From positions 298,531 through 362,530 of the forward strand of contig NZ_JWLD01000002.1 of the NCBI RefSeq assembly GCF_000813725.1: a stretch of 64,000 nt of DNA, written 5' to 3'. The first letter of the stretch is position 1; every line of letters starts with the position of its first letter. A program made the translations under genes and the position numbers. This stretch comes from Leisingera sp. ANG-Vp. Lineage in GTDB: Bacteria > Pseudomonadota > Alphaproteobacteria > Rhodobacterales > Rhodobacteraceae. Positions 9,272-18,183 of the stretch are shown here, in pieces. The notes beneath the pieces were generated by a model. It saw nothing but the letters and a program-made list of their open reading frames with translations. It was not told the origin of the DNA and did no database searches.

Positions 9272-9874
9272 ATGACCAAACACCGCATAACCCGCCGCGC
9301 CGCCCTGACCGGGCTTGGCGCAACCCTGGCCACACCTGCGCTCTTGCGCGCCCAGTCCACCGACGCGTTTCCGCAAAGTGAACCGGCCATCCGCGAAGAA
9401 GTGCCGGTGCAGCGCAACATCTCTGCTTTTGCCCAGCAGGACTGGCGGGTTCATTTCGATGAGCTGGGGGTCGGCTGCCTGCTGGCGGACATCAACTCCC
9501 GCGCGCTGCATTACTGGGGCGGTGACGGAGAGACCTACCGGCTGTTCCCCTCCTCGGTGCCGATGACCGAAGAGCTGACCAAGCGCGGCTATACCAAGGT
9601 TGTCCGCAAGCGCGAGAATCCAAGCTGGACCCCGACCGCTTCCATGCGCGAACGCGACCCCACTCTGCCGCAGCGCATAGAAGGCGGCGTCCCCGGCAAT
9701 CCGCTGGGCACACGCGCGATGTATCTCGATTGGCCTGCCTACTTGGTGCATGGCACCCATGACACCCGAAAAATCGGGCGGCAAAGCTCTTCCGGCTGCA
9801 TCGGCCTCTACAACCAGCATGTCGAAGAACTTTATGACATGGTGCAGATCGGAACCCAGGTCAGGCTGCTTTAG
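9272..9874 (+). CDS. L,D-transpeptidase (YkuD domain), Tat-type signal
   Basis: A 200-residue exported YkuD-fold enzyme, a family that forms 3-3 peptidoglycan cross-links or attaches proteins to the wall. The N-terminus MTKHRITRRAALTGLGATLA is a twin-arginine signal followed by a hydrophobic stretch ending near LLRAQ. The catalytic cysteine is Cys176 in RQSSSGCIGLYN, preceded by HGTHDTRKIG. The residue after Cys-Ile, usually arginine (SHGCIRL), is glycine here. The ATG after AGAGGACAAG is preferred; another ATG at 9209 would add 21 residues before the Tat motif. The gene converges on the GT41 gene. Confidence 0.88.
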   Translation: MTKHRITRRAALTGLGATLATPALLRAQSTDAFPQSEPAIREEVPVQRNISAFAQQDWRVHFDELGVGCLLADINSRALHYWGGDGETYRLFPSSVPMTEELTKRGYTKVVRKRENPSWTPTASMRERDPTLPQRIEGGVPGNPLGTRAMYLDWPAYLVHGTHDTRKIGRQSSSGCIGLYNQHVEELYDMVQIGTQVRLL

Positions 9875-9917
9875 AAACTGAGCAGCTTGCACCGCTGTTC
9901 ATCCGCGGCGAGTCGGG

Positions 9918-11762
9918 TTAGAGCTGAATATGATCTGGCGGCAGCCCGTCTGCAAAGCGGTGCACTGCGGTTTCAATACCTCTTTCCAAGTCTTTGCAGA
10001 ACTGCCTGGAATTGAACAAATCGCTGTCAGCAAGGCCAGTGGCAATTTTCTCGCGGATGGCCGTCAGCTCGACCGGGTTCTGCGCCAGCCGCAGCGCCAA
10101 AGCCGCATATTCCTCGTCGCTGCTTGCAACAAGTTCCGGAACCCCGGCGGCGGTCAGGATGCTGCCGGCCACTCTTGCTGCGAACTGGCGGCCGAGTTTG
10201 GTAACCACCGGCACGCCGGCCAAAAGGGAATCGCTGGCTGTCGTATGGGCATTGACTGCAAAGGTATCCAGGAAAAGATCCGCCAGTTGGTGCCGCGCCA
10301 GATGCGCCCCTTGCGGCAGTCTGCGGGCGAAAATCACCCGGTCACCGCTGATGCCTCGTTTCTCCGCTTCTACTCTTAGGTTGGCTTCAGCCTCCTTGTG
10401 CCCGGCGAAGCACCACAGCACGCTGTCCGGCACCTGCCGGAGAAGGTCCATCCAGATATCAAACTCCCGGGGAGAAATCTTATAGCTGTTGTTGAAGGAG
10501 CAAAAAACAAACGCGTCCTCCGGCAGCCCGGCCTCGGCCCGCGTGACGGGCGGGAAAGCCTTGATCCTGCTGCGGTCATTTATCTGGTAGCAATAGGGCA
10601 TATTCAGCGTCTTTTCAGAGTAGGCGTCCCGGAATTCCGGAGGGATCACCACCGGGTCAGCAACAATGTAATCCATTGCCGGCATACCGACGGTCCCAGG
10701 AAATCCCAGGAAAGACATTTGCACTGGGGCTGCGCGAACTGCAAAAATTCCTGCCCGCCCGTCCTGGGTGTAGCCCTTTAAATCCACCGCAACGTCAATC
10801 TGATCTTCGCGGGCCAGCATGGCAATTGCCCGGTCGTTCATTAAAGATACATTCCGGTATTCATCGGCTGCCTGAACCGCCCGCTTGTGCAGGTCGTCCT
10901 GTTTGGCGGCGCCGTAATCATACAGATAGATGCTAAATTTCTCGCGGTCGTGGAGTTCAAACAATTGGCCAATCAACAGCATCGTTGCGTGATTGAAGAA
11001 ATCACAAGAGAAATAGCCGATCCGGATTTTGCCATCTTGCCGGGCTGGCAGGGAGGAAACCGGTTCCTCTTTTAGCAGCCTGTGCCGTTCGCGGGCAAAG
11101 CGCTGCGCAGCAAGCAGCTGAAACGCCGGATCATCAGCGACTGGCAGAAGTGCAAAGGGATTCACATCCAAGTTTGTCGCGCGCAACGTCTTAACGTCTT
11201 TGCTTCGCTGGGAGAACCGGCTCCAATCCGCCATATGCGCGTCAGTATGCATCAGCTTGTCCAACGCAATGGCACATTCGGGATCGCACTCCAGAGCGGT
11301 CAGAAAGAAAACTCTCGCATCTGAAATCCGGTTTCCGCGCAAGAAGATCAAGCCGAGCTCTACGTAGGGTTTGGGGTTTTCAGGTTCTAGTTTGACCGCT
11401 GAGCCGAATTGTTGAACGGCTTCATCAATCTTTCCCATCCTGTCCAGCAGGTGGGCAAAGGCCATCCGCCCGGCAAAGTGCTTAGGAGCAAGATCGACTG
11501 CTTTAGACAAAGCCTTAAAAGCTGCTTCGTAATCTCTCGAAAGAATGCTTTTCTTGCCAGCTAAAACCAGATTTTCTATCGCGGCTTCCAAATCCTTGCT
11601 GCTCTGCCCGCCTGCTGATAGGCCCGTTTTGGACAGCTTCCCCTTGCTCCAAGCTGCTGGACCCCTCCACTGCATGCTTTGCACAGATGCGCCTTGAGGC
11701 TTCAAAGGCAGGGCCGTTGCGGCTTTGCTGGTTCTGAGCGGAAATTGCGGGCGGCTTGTCAT
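9918..11762 (-). CDS. TPR-repeat GT41 (SPINDLY/OGT-like) glycosyltransferase
   Basis: A 614-residue cytoplasmic protein. Residues about 50-190 form TPR repeats (SRDYEAAFKALSKAVDLAPK and the following helices). From about residue 245 comes the O-GlcNAc-transferase catalytic region: RIGYFSCDFFNHA, IDVAVDLKGYTQDGRAGIFA, QMSFLGFPGTVGMPAMDYIV, then FNNSYKISPREFDIW and LFLDTFAVNAHTTASDSLL. The family transfers GlcNAc or a related sugar to protein Ser/Thr; bacterial members often modify flagellin or adhesins, but no substrate gene is adjacent. The chosen ATG follows AGGAAG; an in-frame ATG 14 codons earlier has no clear ribosome site. Confidence 0.92.
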   Translation of the reverse strand: MTSRPQFPLRTSKAATALPLKPQGASVQSMQWRGPAAWSKGKLSKTGLSAGGQSSKDLEAAIENLVLAGKKSILSRDYEAAFKALSKAVDLAPKHFAGRMAFAHLLDRMGKIDEAVQQFGSAVKLEPENPKPYVELGLIFLRGNRISDARVFFLTALECDPECAIALDKLMHTDAHMADWSRFSQRSKDVKTLRATNLDVNPFALLPVADDPAFQLLAAQRFARERHRLLKEEPVSSLPARQDGKIRIGYFSCDFFNHATMLLIGQLFELHDREKFSIYLYDYGAAKQDDLHKRAVQAADEYRNVSLMNDRAIAMLAREDQIDVAVDLKGYTQDGRAGIFAVRAAPVQMSFLGFPGTVGMPAMDYIVADPVVIPPEFRDAYSEKTLNMPYCYQINDRSRIKAFPPVTRAEAGLPEDAFVFCSFNNSYKISPREFDIWMDLLRQVPDSVLWCFAGHKEAEANLRVEAEKRGISGDRVIFARRLPQGAHLARHQLADLFLDTFAVNAHTTASDSLLAGVPVVTKLGRQFAARVAGSILTAAGVPELVASSDEEYAALALRLAQNPVELTAIREKIATGLADSDLFNSRQFCKDLERGIETAVHRFADGLPPDHIQL

Positions 11763-11956
11763 AGTCTTCCTGTTCCCGGGGTCAAAGCAATCATCTCCTC
11801 TCATCTTGGCATGATGCTGTTGAATTTCCGTTTAAATGACATCACCTGCCGCATTGCTGCACGCCGGCTTTGCATTTGCGCAGCTTGCCTCAGCGGCCTG
11901 CTGCCGCTATTAAATAAACAACTGTTCAATTCATGCGCTTGCGGGAGGAACTGCAA

Positions 11957-13096
11957 ATGGATTTCGCACTGACCGAGGAACAGACGGCCATCTTCGACAT
12001 GGCTCATGCTTTCGGGCAAGAGAACATCGCGCCTCATTCCCGCGCATGGGAAAAAGAAGGCACCATTCCCAAGACGTTGTGGCCGAAACTGGCGGAACTG
12101 GGATTCGGCGGCCTGTACGTATCAGAAGAATACGGTGGATCCGGCCTGTCGCGTCTGGATGCAACCCTGGTGTTCGAAGCTTTGGCGATGGCCGACCCGG
12201 CCATTGGCTCTTTCCTGTCCATCCACAACATGTGCGGAGGGATGATCGACAAGTTCGGGTCAGAAGAGACCAAGCAGAAGTGGCTGCCCGCGCTCTGCAC
12301 CATGGACAAGGTGTTTTCCTACTGCCTCACCGAACCCGGCTCAGGCTCTGACGCGGCAGCGCTGAAAACCCGCGCAGAACGCAGCAATGAAGGTTTCATC
12401 CTGAACGGAACCAAGGCGTTTATCTCCGGCGGCTCCTATTCTGACGCCTATGTCGTGATGTGCCGCACAGGTGAAGACGGGCCCAAAGGCATCTCCACTG
12501 TGGTGGTCGAGGATGGCGCACGGGGTCTTTCTTTCGGCGCACTGGAGGACAAGATGGGCTGGAAAGCCCAGCCAACCTCGCAAGTGCAATTCGACGACTG
12601 CCATATCCCCGCGGACAACCTGATCGGCGAAGAAGGCAAAGGCTTCTCCTACGCGATGGCAGGCCTGGACGGCGGCCGGCTGAATATCTCGGCCGGCGCG
12701 CTGGGGGGCGCCCAAGCGGCTCTGGATCAGACTGTGCAGTACATGTCCGAGCGCAAGGCCTTCGGCAAACCCATCAACCAGTTTCAGGCGCTGCAGTTCC
12801 GGCTGGCCGAGTATGAAACCCGCCTGCAGGCCGCCCGCACCTTCCTGCGCCAGGCGGCGTGGAAGCTGGACACCGGCGCCCATGATGCCACCAAATTTTG
12901 CGCCATGGCCAAGCTGATGGTCACCGACACCGCTTTTGACGTGGCCAACGGCTGTTTGCAGCTGCACGGCGGCTATGGCTATCTGGCAGACTACGGCGTC
13001 GAGAAGATCGTCCGCGACCTGCGGGTGCACCAGATCCTGGAAGGCACCAACGAGATTATGCGCCTGATCGTCGCCCGGCAGCTTATTGCGGAGTAG
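11957..13096 (+). CDS. Acyl-CoA dehydrogenase, probable isobutyryl-CoA dehydrogenase
   Basis: FAD enzyme of 379 residues with the complete acyl-CoA dehydrogenase architecture: helical N-domain, beta domain with YCLTEPGSGSDAAALKT, and a C-terminal helical domain ending LQLHGGYGYLADY and ILEGTNEIMRLIVARQL. It stands directly before 3-hydroxyisobutyryl-CoA hydrolase and mmsB, which points to isobutyryl-CoA to methacrylyl-CoA conversion in valine degradation. The start is the ATG 8 nt after GGGAGG; an upstream in-frame ATG would place that ribosome site inside the gene. The spacer to the hydrolase is 30 nt, consistent with an operon. Confidence 0.93.
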   Translation: MDFALTEEQTAIFDMAHAFGQENIAPHSRAWEKEGTIPKTLWPKLAELGFGGLYVSEEYGGSGLSRLDATLVFEALAMADPAIGSFLSIHNMCGGMIDKFGSEETKQKWLPALCTMDKVFSYCLTEPGSGSDAAALKTRAERSNEGFILNGTKAFISGGSYSDAYVVMCRTGEDGPKGISTVVVEDGARGLSFGALEDKMGWKAQPTSQVQFDDCHIPADNLIGEEGKGFSYAMAGLDGGRLNISAGALGGAQAALDQTVQYMSERKAFGKPINQFQALQFRLAEYETRLQAARTFLRQAAWKLDTGAHDATKFCAMAKLMVTDTAFDVANGCLQLHGGYGYLADYGVEKIVRDLRVHQILEGTNEIMRLIVARQLIAE

Positions 13097-13126
13097 CAGG
13101 CGCCCAATACAAATGGAGCTCCCCCT

Positions 13127-14173
13127 ATGAGTGACATCCATATCCGCAAGTCCGGCCAGGCCGGCCGTATCACCTTCACCCGCCCCAAGGCGCTGAACGC
13201 GATGAGCTATGATATGTGCATGGCTATTGACGAAGCATTGCGCAATTGGGCCGGCGACAACAGCGTCAAACTTGTGGTGATCGACGCCGAGGGCGAAAAA
13301 GCGTTCTGCGCCGGCGGGGACATTGCCGAACTCTATGAGACCGGCACCAAGGGCGATTATTCCTACGGCCGCAGCTTCTGGCGGGATGAGTACCGGCTGA
13401 ACGCGCGGATCTTCGAATACAAGAAACCGGTGATCAGCTTCATGCAGGGTTTCACCATGGGAGGCGGTGTCGGCATCGGCTGCCATGGAACGCACCGTGT
13501 CGTGGGCGAAAGCAGCCAGATCGCCATGCCCGAGGTCGGCATTGGCCTGGTGCCGGATGTCGGGGGCTCGCTGATGCTGGCCCTGGCGCCGGATCACCTG
13601 GGCGAGTATCTGGGCATGACGGCAGCGCGGATGGGCGCTGATGATGCAATCCTGGCAGGGTTTGCCGACTATTTCATCCCGCAGGAGCAGTGGCCTGCAT
13701 TGATCGCTGCGCTGGAGGAAACCGGCAATGCCAAACTGGTGGAGGACGCCGTCCAGCCTGCGCCGGAAGGCAAGCTGCGGGGCATGCGTGCCGGCACAGC
13801 CCGGCATTTTGGCAAGGGCAGCCTGGCGGAAATCTTTGCGGGTCTTGAAGCTGAAGACAGTGATTTCGCCACGGGTGCACTGAAATCTCTGAAGCGGAAT
13901 TCACCGCTGTCGATGGCGTGCACTGTTGAAATGCTGCGGCGCCTGCGGGCTGATGGCCCCGCAATCCGCCGGGCACTGGACCTGGAATACCGCTATACCT
14001 TCCGCGCGATGGAAAAGAGCGATTTTCTGGAAGGTATCCGGGCGCAGATCATTGACAAGGACCGCAACCCGCAATGGCAATTTGCGGGCAAGGACGTCCC
14101 TGCATCCGCGGTAGACAATCTGCTGGCACCGCTGGGTGCGGACGCGCTGACATTTGAGGAGGAACTCTCATGA
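13127..14173 (+). CDS. Enoyl-CoA hydratase family; 3-hydroxyisobutyryl-CoA hydrolase
   Basis: A 348-residue crotonase-fold protein of the longer HIBCH subgroup. Key stretches are AFCAGGDIAELYE (oxyanion region), SFMQGFTMGGGVGIGCH and MPEVGIGLVPDVGGS, the last typical of hydrolases rather than hydratases. It would release CoA from 3-hydroxyisobutyryl-CoA, feeding mmsB. The stop codon overlaps the mmsB start (ATGA), showing tight coupling. The ribosome site is weak (GGAGCTCCCCCT). A separate methacrylyl-CoA hydratase was not seen in the window. Confidence 0.92.
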   Translation: MSDIHIRKSGQAGRITFTRPKALNAMSYDMCMAIDEALRNWAGDNSVKLVVIDAEGEKAFCAGGDIAELYETGTKGDYSYGRSFWRDEYRLNARIFEYKKPVISFMQGFTMGGGVGIGCHGTHRVVGESSQIAMPEVGIGLVPDVGGSLMLALAPDHLGEYLGMTAARMGADDAILAGFADYFIPQEQWPALIAALEETGNAKLVEDAVQPAPEGKLRGMRAGTARHFGKGSLAEIFAGLEAEDSDFATGALKSLKRNSPLSMACTVEMLRRLRADGPAIRRALDLEYRYTFRAMEKSDFLEGIRAQIIDKDRNPQWQFAGKDVPASAVDNLLAPLGADALTFEEELS

Positions 14174-15045
14174 AGATCGGATTTATCGGGCTGGGCAACA
14201 TGGGCGGGCCGATGGCTGCCAACCTGGCCAAAGCGGGCCATGAGGTCACCGGCTTCGACATGGCTGATGTCAGCATCGAAGGCGTCACCATGGCGGGCTC
14301 CGGCCCCGAAGCCGCTGCAGGCGCTGATGCGGTGATCACCATGCTGCCCAACGGCGCCATCCTGCGGCTTGTTGCAGCTGAGGTCCTCCCGGCAATGGCC
14401 AAGGGTGCTGCCTTCATCGATTGCTCCACCGTCGATGTGGACTCCGCCCGCGCGGTGGCTGCGCAAGCCGCAGACGCAGGCCTGCTGTCGGTCGACGCTC
14501 CCGTCTCCGGCGGCATCGGCGGCGCCGCAGGCGGCACGCTCACCTTTATGGCGGGCGGCTCACCTGACGCTTTCGCAGCCGCGGAACCGCTGTTTGACAT
14601 CATGGGCCAGAAGGCGGTGCATTGCGGCGAGGCCGGCGCGGGCCAGGCCGCCAAGATCTGCAACAACATGATCCTGGGCGTCACCATGATTGCCACCTGC
14701 GAGGCCTTTGCGCTTGCCGACAAACTCGGCCTGGACCGGCAGAAGATGTTCGACGTGGTCTCCACGTCCTCCGGCTACAGCTGGACCATGAACGCCTATT
14801 GCCCTGCCCCTGGTGTCGGCCCTCAATCGCCGGCCGACAACAGCTACCAGCCCGGCTTTGCGGCCGAGCTGATGCTCAAGGACCTTGGCCTCAGCCAGCA
14901 GGCCGCAGAAAGCGCCGATGCCGACACCCCGATGGGTGAACTGGCCATGGCGCTCTACAAGAAATTTGTCGAAGATGAAGGCGGTCTGGGCCAGGACTTC
15001 TCAGCCATGCTGCCCCGTTTCGAACAGCGGTCCCGCAGCACCTGA
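14170..15045 (+). CDS. mmsB: 3-hydroxyisobutyrate dehydrogenase
   Basis: NAD-dependent oxidation of 3-hydroxyisobutyrate to methylmalonate semialdehyde, the substrate of MmsA. The 291-residue protein has the Rossmann motif GFIGLGNMGGPMAANLAKAG at residues 4-23, the substrate-binding stretch DAPVSGGIGGAAGGT and the catalytic lysine Lys162 in GAGQAAKICNN. Length fits the family. It starts by a 4-nt overlap with the hydrolase gene behind a GGAGGAACTC ribosome site and is followed by a hairpin terminator, so it ends the operon. Confidence 0.96.
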   Translation: MKIGFIGLGNMGGPMAANLAKAGHEVTGFDMADVSIEGVTMAGSGPEAAAGADAVITMLPNGAILRLVAAEVLPAMAKGAAFIDCSTVDVDSARAVAAQAADAGLLSVDAPVSGGIGGAAGGTLTFMAGGSPDAFAAAEPLFDIMGQKAVHCGEAGAGQAAKICNNMILGVTMIATCEAFALADKLGLDRQKMFDVVSTSSGYSWTMNAYCPAPGVGPQSPADNSYQPGFAAELMLKDLGLSQQAAESADADTPMGELAMALYKKFVEDEGGLGQDFSAMLPRFEQRSRST

Positions 15046-15094
15046 CTGGGTTTCCTCTAAGCCTGGCCAAGGCATCCGGACTTGCAAAGATACA

Positions 15095-15125
15095 GGGCAG
15101 CCAGCCGATGGCTGCCCTTTCTGCT
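15095..15125 (+). terminator. Terminator after the valine operon
   Basis: A 9-bp perfect stem (GGGCAGCCA / TGGCTGCCC) with a 5-nt loop, followed by TTTCTGCTC, 49 nt after the mmsB stop. Confidence 0.75.
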
Positions 15126-15261
15126 CAATTCTTTTAGAATACCCTTAAAATTCGAGTAAACTCCCGAATTCCGGCGCGGCACCGCCACAGTTCCGTCCAA
15201 GTTCAGCAGCATTCCGGTAAGCAATCGTTAAATCTTGCCCGCTGGAGACAGGCTGCCTGCC

Positions 15262-16833
15262 ATGGCCACCGCTACGGAACTCAATATCGACACAACCGCC
15301 ACCGCCACACAGATGGCGGAAGAGATCTTTGGCGATGGTGTCACAGTCACCAGTGCCAGCTACAGCGGCGACAACCTGTCTTCCGGCATCTATTCCGGCG
15401 CAGACACAACGTCTCCGGGGGTGGCTCCAGCGGATTCCGGCGTCATCCTGTCAACCGGGTACGCCCGCGACTTCACCAACAGCGACGGCTCCACCAACAC
15501 CAACGTCCGCGCCAATACCAGCACCAACACCGCTGGTGTGGACCGGGACGCCGATTTTGACGCGCTGGCCGGCGCGCCCACCCGCGACGCCTCCTTTTTG
15601 GAGATCGATTTCATCCCCGATGGCGACCTGCTGACCATCGACTTCGTGCTGTCCTCCGAGGAGTACCCTGAATTCGTCGACTCCCAATTCAACGACGTCA
15701 TCGGCGTCTGGGTGAATGGCGTTGAGGCCCAGGTCTCAATTGGCGACGGCACCGCGTCTATCGGCAATATCAACGACGGCACGGAAAACATCTATGTCGA
15801 CAACACCGGGGACCAGTTCAACACCGAGATGGACGGGTTCACTATCACCCTGACCTTTGTCGCCCCGGTGAACGCAGGCGAAATCAACACCCTCAAAATC
15901 GGCGTCGCAGATACTGCAGACGCCAATTACGATACCAACCTGCTGATTGCAGGCGGATCGGTGCAGACAGCGGTTGTCGCACAGGACGATCAGGAAGATA
16001 TCGCGATCAACAAGACCCGCGTGATCGACGTTCTGGACAACGACACCACCACCTCCGGCACCCTGTCCATTACCCACATCAATGATCAGGCCGTTTCTGC
16101 AGGCGACACTGTCACCCTGGCCACCGGCCAGCAGGTCACCCTGAACGCGGACGGCACACTTACCGTTGTGACCGATGGCGACCTGGAGACCGTCTACTTC
16201 AACTACACCGCTAACAACGGTTTGGGGAACACAGACACCGGCCTGGTGGAGATCAATCAAACGGTGCCCTGCTTCCTGCGCGGCACGCTGATCCGGGTGC
16301 CCGGCGGCGAGGTCCCTGTGGAGGACCTTCGCCCCGGCATGCAGGTGCTGACTTACGATAACGGCCCGCAGGAATTGCAATGGGTCGGCAGCCGCCGCAC
16401 TGCCTGCACCGCGCAGACCACACCCATCCGCTTCGCCAAGGGCACCTGCGGCAACCACCGCGACCTCTGCGTCTCACCGCATCACCGGATGCTGGTCTCA
16501 GGCGTTCACGCACAGCTGCTGTTTGGCGAAGACGAGGTGCTGGTCAAAGCCAAGGATCTGGTCAATGACAGCACCGTCCGCCCGGCGCTGGAGATGCAGG
16601 AGGCGGAATACTTCCACTTGCTGTTCGGCCGCCACCAGATCCTCTGGGCTGATGGCGCGCTCAGTGAAAGCTATCAGCCCGGCCCGGAAACCGCTTCGGG
16701 TTTCGATTCCGGCACATTGGCGGAAATCCAGGAATTATTCCCGGAGCTCTGCGCGGAAACCGGCCGGGGCTACGGAAATGCCGCCCGACTGACCCTGCGC
16801 AGCTACGAAGCGCGGGTTCTTGCCGCCGCCTGA
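15262..16833 (+). CDS. Choice-of-anchor L / Hint-domain secreted protein
   Basis: A 523-residue acidic extracellular-type protein without a classical signal peptide. The first ~215 residues resemble the choice-of-anchor L domain (FVLSSEEYPEFVDSQFNDV), then a cadherin/Ig-like beta region with VIDVLDNDTTTSGTLSI (about 220-330), then a Hint domain from about residue 336 (PCFLRGTLIRVPGGEVPVED, later SPHHRMLVSG). Hint domains autoprocess proteins at the conserved cysteine, here in PCFLRGT. Such proteins are abundant in roseobacters and are usually assumed to be secreted by type I systems. The chosen ATG follows GGAGACAGG. Confidence 0.85.
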   Translation: MATATELNIDTTATATQMAEEIFGDGVTVTSASYSGDNLSSGIYSGADTTSPGVAPADSGVILSTGYARDFTNSDGSTNTNVRANTSTNTAGVDRDADFDALAGAPTRDASFLEIDFIPDGDLLTIDFVLSSEEYPEFVDSQFNDVIGVWVNGVEAQVSIGDGTASIGNINDGTENIYVDNTGDQFNTEMDGFTITLTFVAPVNAGEINTLKIGVADTADANYDTNLLIAGGSVQTAVVAQDDQEDIAINKTRVIDVLDNDTTTSGTLSITHINDQAVSAGDTVTLATGQQVTLNADGTLTVVTDGDLETVYFNYTANNGLGNTDTGLVEINQTVPCFLRGTLIRVPGGEVPVEDLRPGMQVLTYDNGPQELQWVGSRRTACTAQTTPIRFAKGTCGNHRDLCVSPHHRMLVSGVHAQLLFGEDEVLVKAKDLVNDSTVRPALEMQEAEYFHLLFGRHQILWADGALSESYQPGPETASGFDSGTLAEIQELFPELCAETGRGYGNAARLTLRSYEARVLAAA

Positions 16834-16930
16834 GCCTGCAGCAGGCGGGCCGCCGCCGCTCATTTTCAGGTCCCTTGGCATTTGCGGGCAGCCCGGTATG
16901 TGAAAGGCAGTCAGAAAGGGACGTTTGTTA

Positions 16931-17278
16931 ATGGTTCGCAGTTTTGCAGTTTTGATTACCGTTCTTGCCGCGGCTAGCGCGCTGGCGATTCCACTGGCCG
17001 CCGGCAATGGCCAAGGAAAGGCAGAGCGTTCCAGCGTTCTTTGCCCGCCGGGACTGGCCAAGAAGCTGCAGCACTGTGTGCCGCCGGGACAGGCCAAACG
17101 GTTCTACCGCCGCGGCGATCATATCGTGGAAGACTACATCTGGATCGGCGACCCCGGCCATTGGGCGCCTGACCCCTATGGCAGCTATGTTCAGGCGGGC
17201 GGCTATGTCTACCAGGTGAACCGCGAAACTCAGAAGGTGCTCCGCCTGATTGGCGCGGCTGCCGCTTTGTCCGACTAA
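16931..17278 (+). CDS. RcnB-like small periplasmic protein
   Basis: A 115-residue protein with a signal peptide (MVRSFAVLITVLAAASALA). Two CPPG/VPPG motifs follow (SSVLCPPGLAKK and HCVPPGQAKR), then a C-terminal region GGYVYQVNRETQKVLRLIG resembling the RcnB family of periplasmic nickel/cobalt homeostasis proteins. An AGGGAC ribosome site lies about 9 nt before the ATG. It converges on the Xre regulator gene. Related small proteins are, from memory, sometimes mislabelled as excinuclease ABC subunit A; nothing in this sequence supports that name. Confidence 0.75.
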   Translation: MVRSFAVLITVLAAASALAIPLAAGNGQGKAERSSVLCPPGLAKKLQHCVPPGQAKRFYRRGDHIVEDYIWIGDPGHWAPDPYGSYVQAGGYVYQVNRETQKVLRLIGAAAALSD

Positions 17279-17290
17279 TCCGGCAACTAT

Positions 17291-18061
17291 TCACTGGCCG
17301 GCCAGCGCTGCCATGGCTTGGCCGGTGGCTTCATCAGCCGGGAACAGCATCTCGATCTTCAGCTCGGACATTGCCAGATCGCCGGTTCCTCCGAACTGGG
17401 TAATGGTCGAAAAGAACGCCAGGGTCTGCCCGTTCATCCGGTAGCGCGCGGGAATCACTGCGGGCAATTCGAAGCCGTGCACCCCACCCGCTTCAGCTGT
17501 GTTCTCCTGCAGCCGCGCGGCAGCCCGTGCAAGAACCGGGTCCTCGCCGAAATGGGCGATTTCCGTCCGCAGCCGTGCCAATGCGTGCTGTTCGACTTCT
17601 TCCAGATTGTCCAGCGCTGCCCGCAGCCTTTCGTTTTCCAGCAGGGCCTCTATCAGACTGTCCCCTGCGCCCACTCCCGTTGCTGCAAACAGTAACCGGG
17701 ACGCCGGGTTGAGCTTCTGCAGCCGCCAGTGCCGGTCCACAGCCATGGCCGGATAAGGCATATGCGCGCTCAGCATCCAGTCCACCGCCTGATGCAGCGG
17801 CTGCAGCGCCGCATCATCAAGCGGACGCGCGGTATAAGCGGGAGCCAGGCCGGCTGAAGAAAGCAACTGGTTCCGCGCCGCACCCGGAAGCTGCAACTCG
17901 TCACAGAGACGCAGAACCATGCCCCGGCTCGGGCGCGACCGCCCGGTTTCCAAAAATGATACGTGGCGCGGCGAAACACCTGCCGACAGTGCCAGCTCCA
18001 TCTGGCTCATCCGGCGGACCTGCCGCCATTTCTTCAGCGCACTGCCAAACTCTGCCGCCAT
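17291..18061 (-). CDS. Xre-family regulator with MmyB-type ligand domain
   Basis: A 256-residue regulator. An N-terminal helix-turn-helix (residues about 5-60: LKKWRQVRRMSQMELALSAG, VSPRHVSFLETGRSRPSR) is followed by an MmyB-like ligand-binding domain (AMAVDRHWRLQKLNPASRLL). The ATG 7 nt after AGGAGG is chosen over an upstream in-frame start. It is divergent from a small membrane protein, and a perfect TTACCT-TAC-AGGTAA palindrome lies between the two genes, so it likely represses itself and that neighbour. The ligand is unknown. Confidence 0.9.
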   Translation of the reverse strand: MAAEFGSALKKWRQVRRMSQMELALSAGVSPRHVSFLETGRSRPSRGMVLRLCDELQLPGAARNQLLSSAGLAPAYTARPLDDAALQPLHQAVDWMLSAHMPYPAMAVDRHWRLQKLNPASRLLFAATGVGAGDSLIEALLENERLRAALDNLEEVEQHALARLRTEIAHFGEDPVLARAAARLQENTAEAGGVHGFELPAVIPARYRMNGQTLAFFSTITQFGGTGDLAMSELKIEMLFPADEATGQAMAALAGQ

Positions 18062-18110
18062 TACCGCCTCCTGCTTCAGGCGACAATAGCGCAAGCTGCG
18101 GGGAATTCAC

Positions 18111-18125
18111 TTACCTTACAGGTAA
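18111..18125. promoter_or_regulatory. Perfect 6-3-6 palindrome, candidate Xre operator
   Basis: TTACCT TAC AGGTAA lies between the divergent Xre gene and the small membrane protein, 50 nt from the regulator start and 59 nt from the other. Position and symmetry suit an autoregulatory operator. Confidence 0.55.
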
Positions 18126-18183
18126 TTGTTTTCCTGCCCTCTGCGGAACAAGGCTGACCAGGACATCAGCCAAGGAGACTTCA

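Noticed and set aside
12341..13807. A 488-codon antisense frame opposite the acyl-CoA dehydrogenase and hydrolase genes
   Set aside because: It lies over two clearly identified genes and shows no motif or ribosome site.
16931..17278. Excinuclease ABC subunit A as a name for the small RcnB-like protein
   Set aside because: It is 115 residues, has a signal peptide and lacks any ABC ATPase motif; the true uvrA is at 18703-21561.
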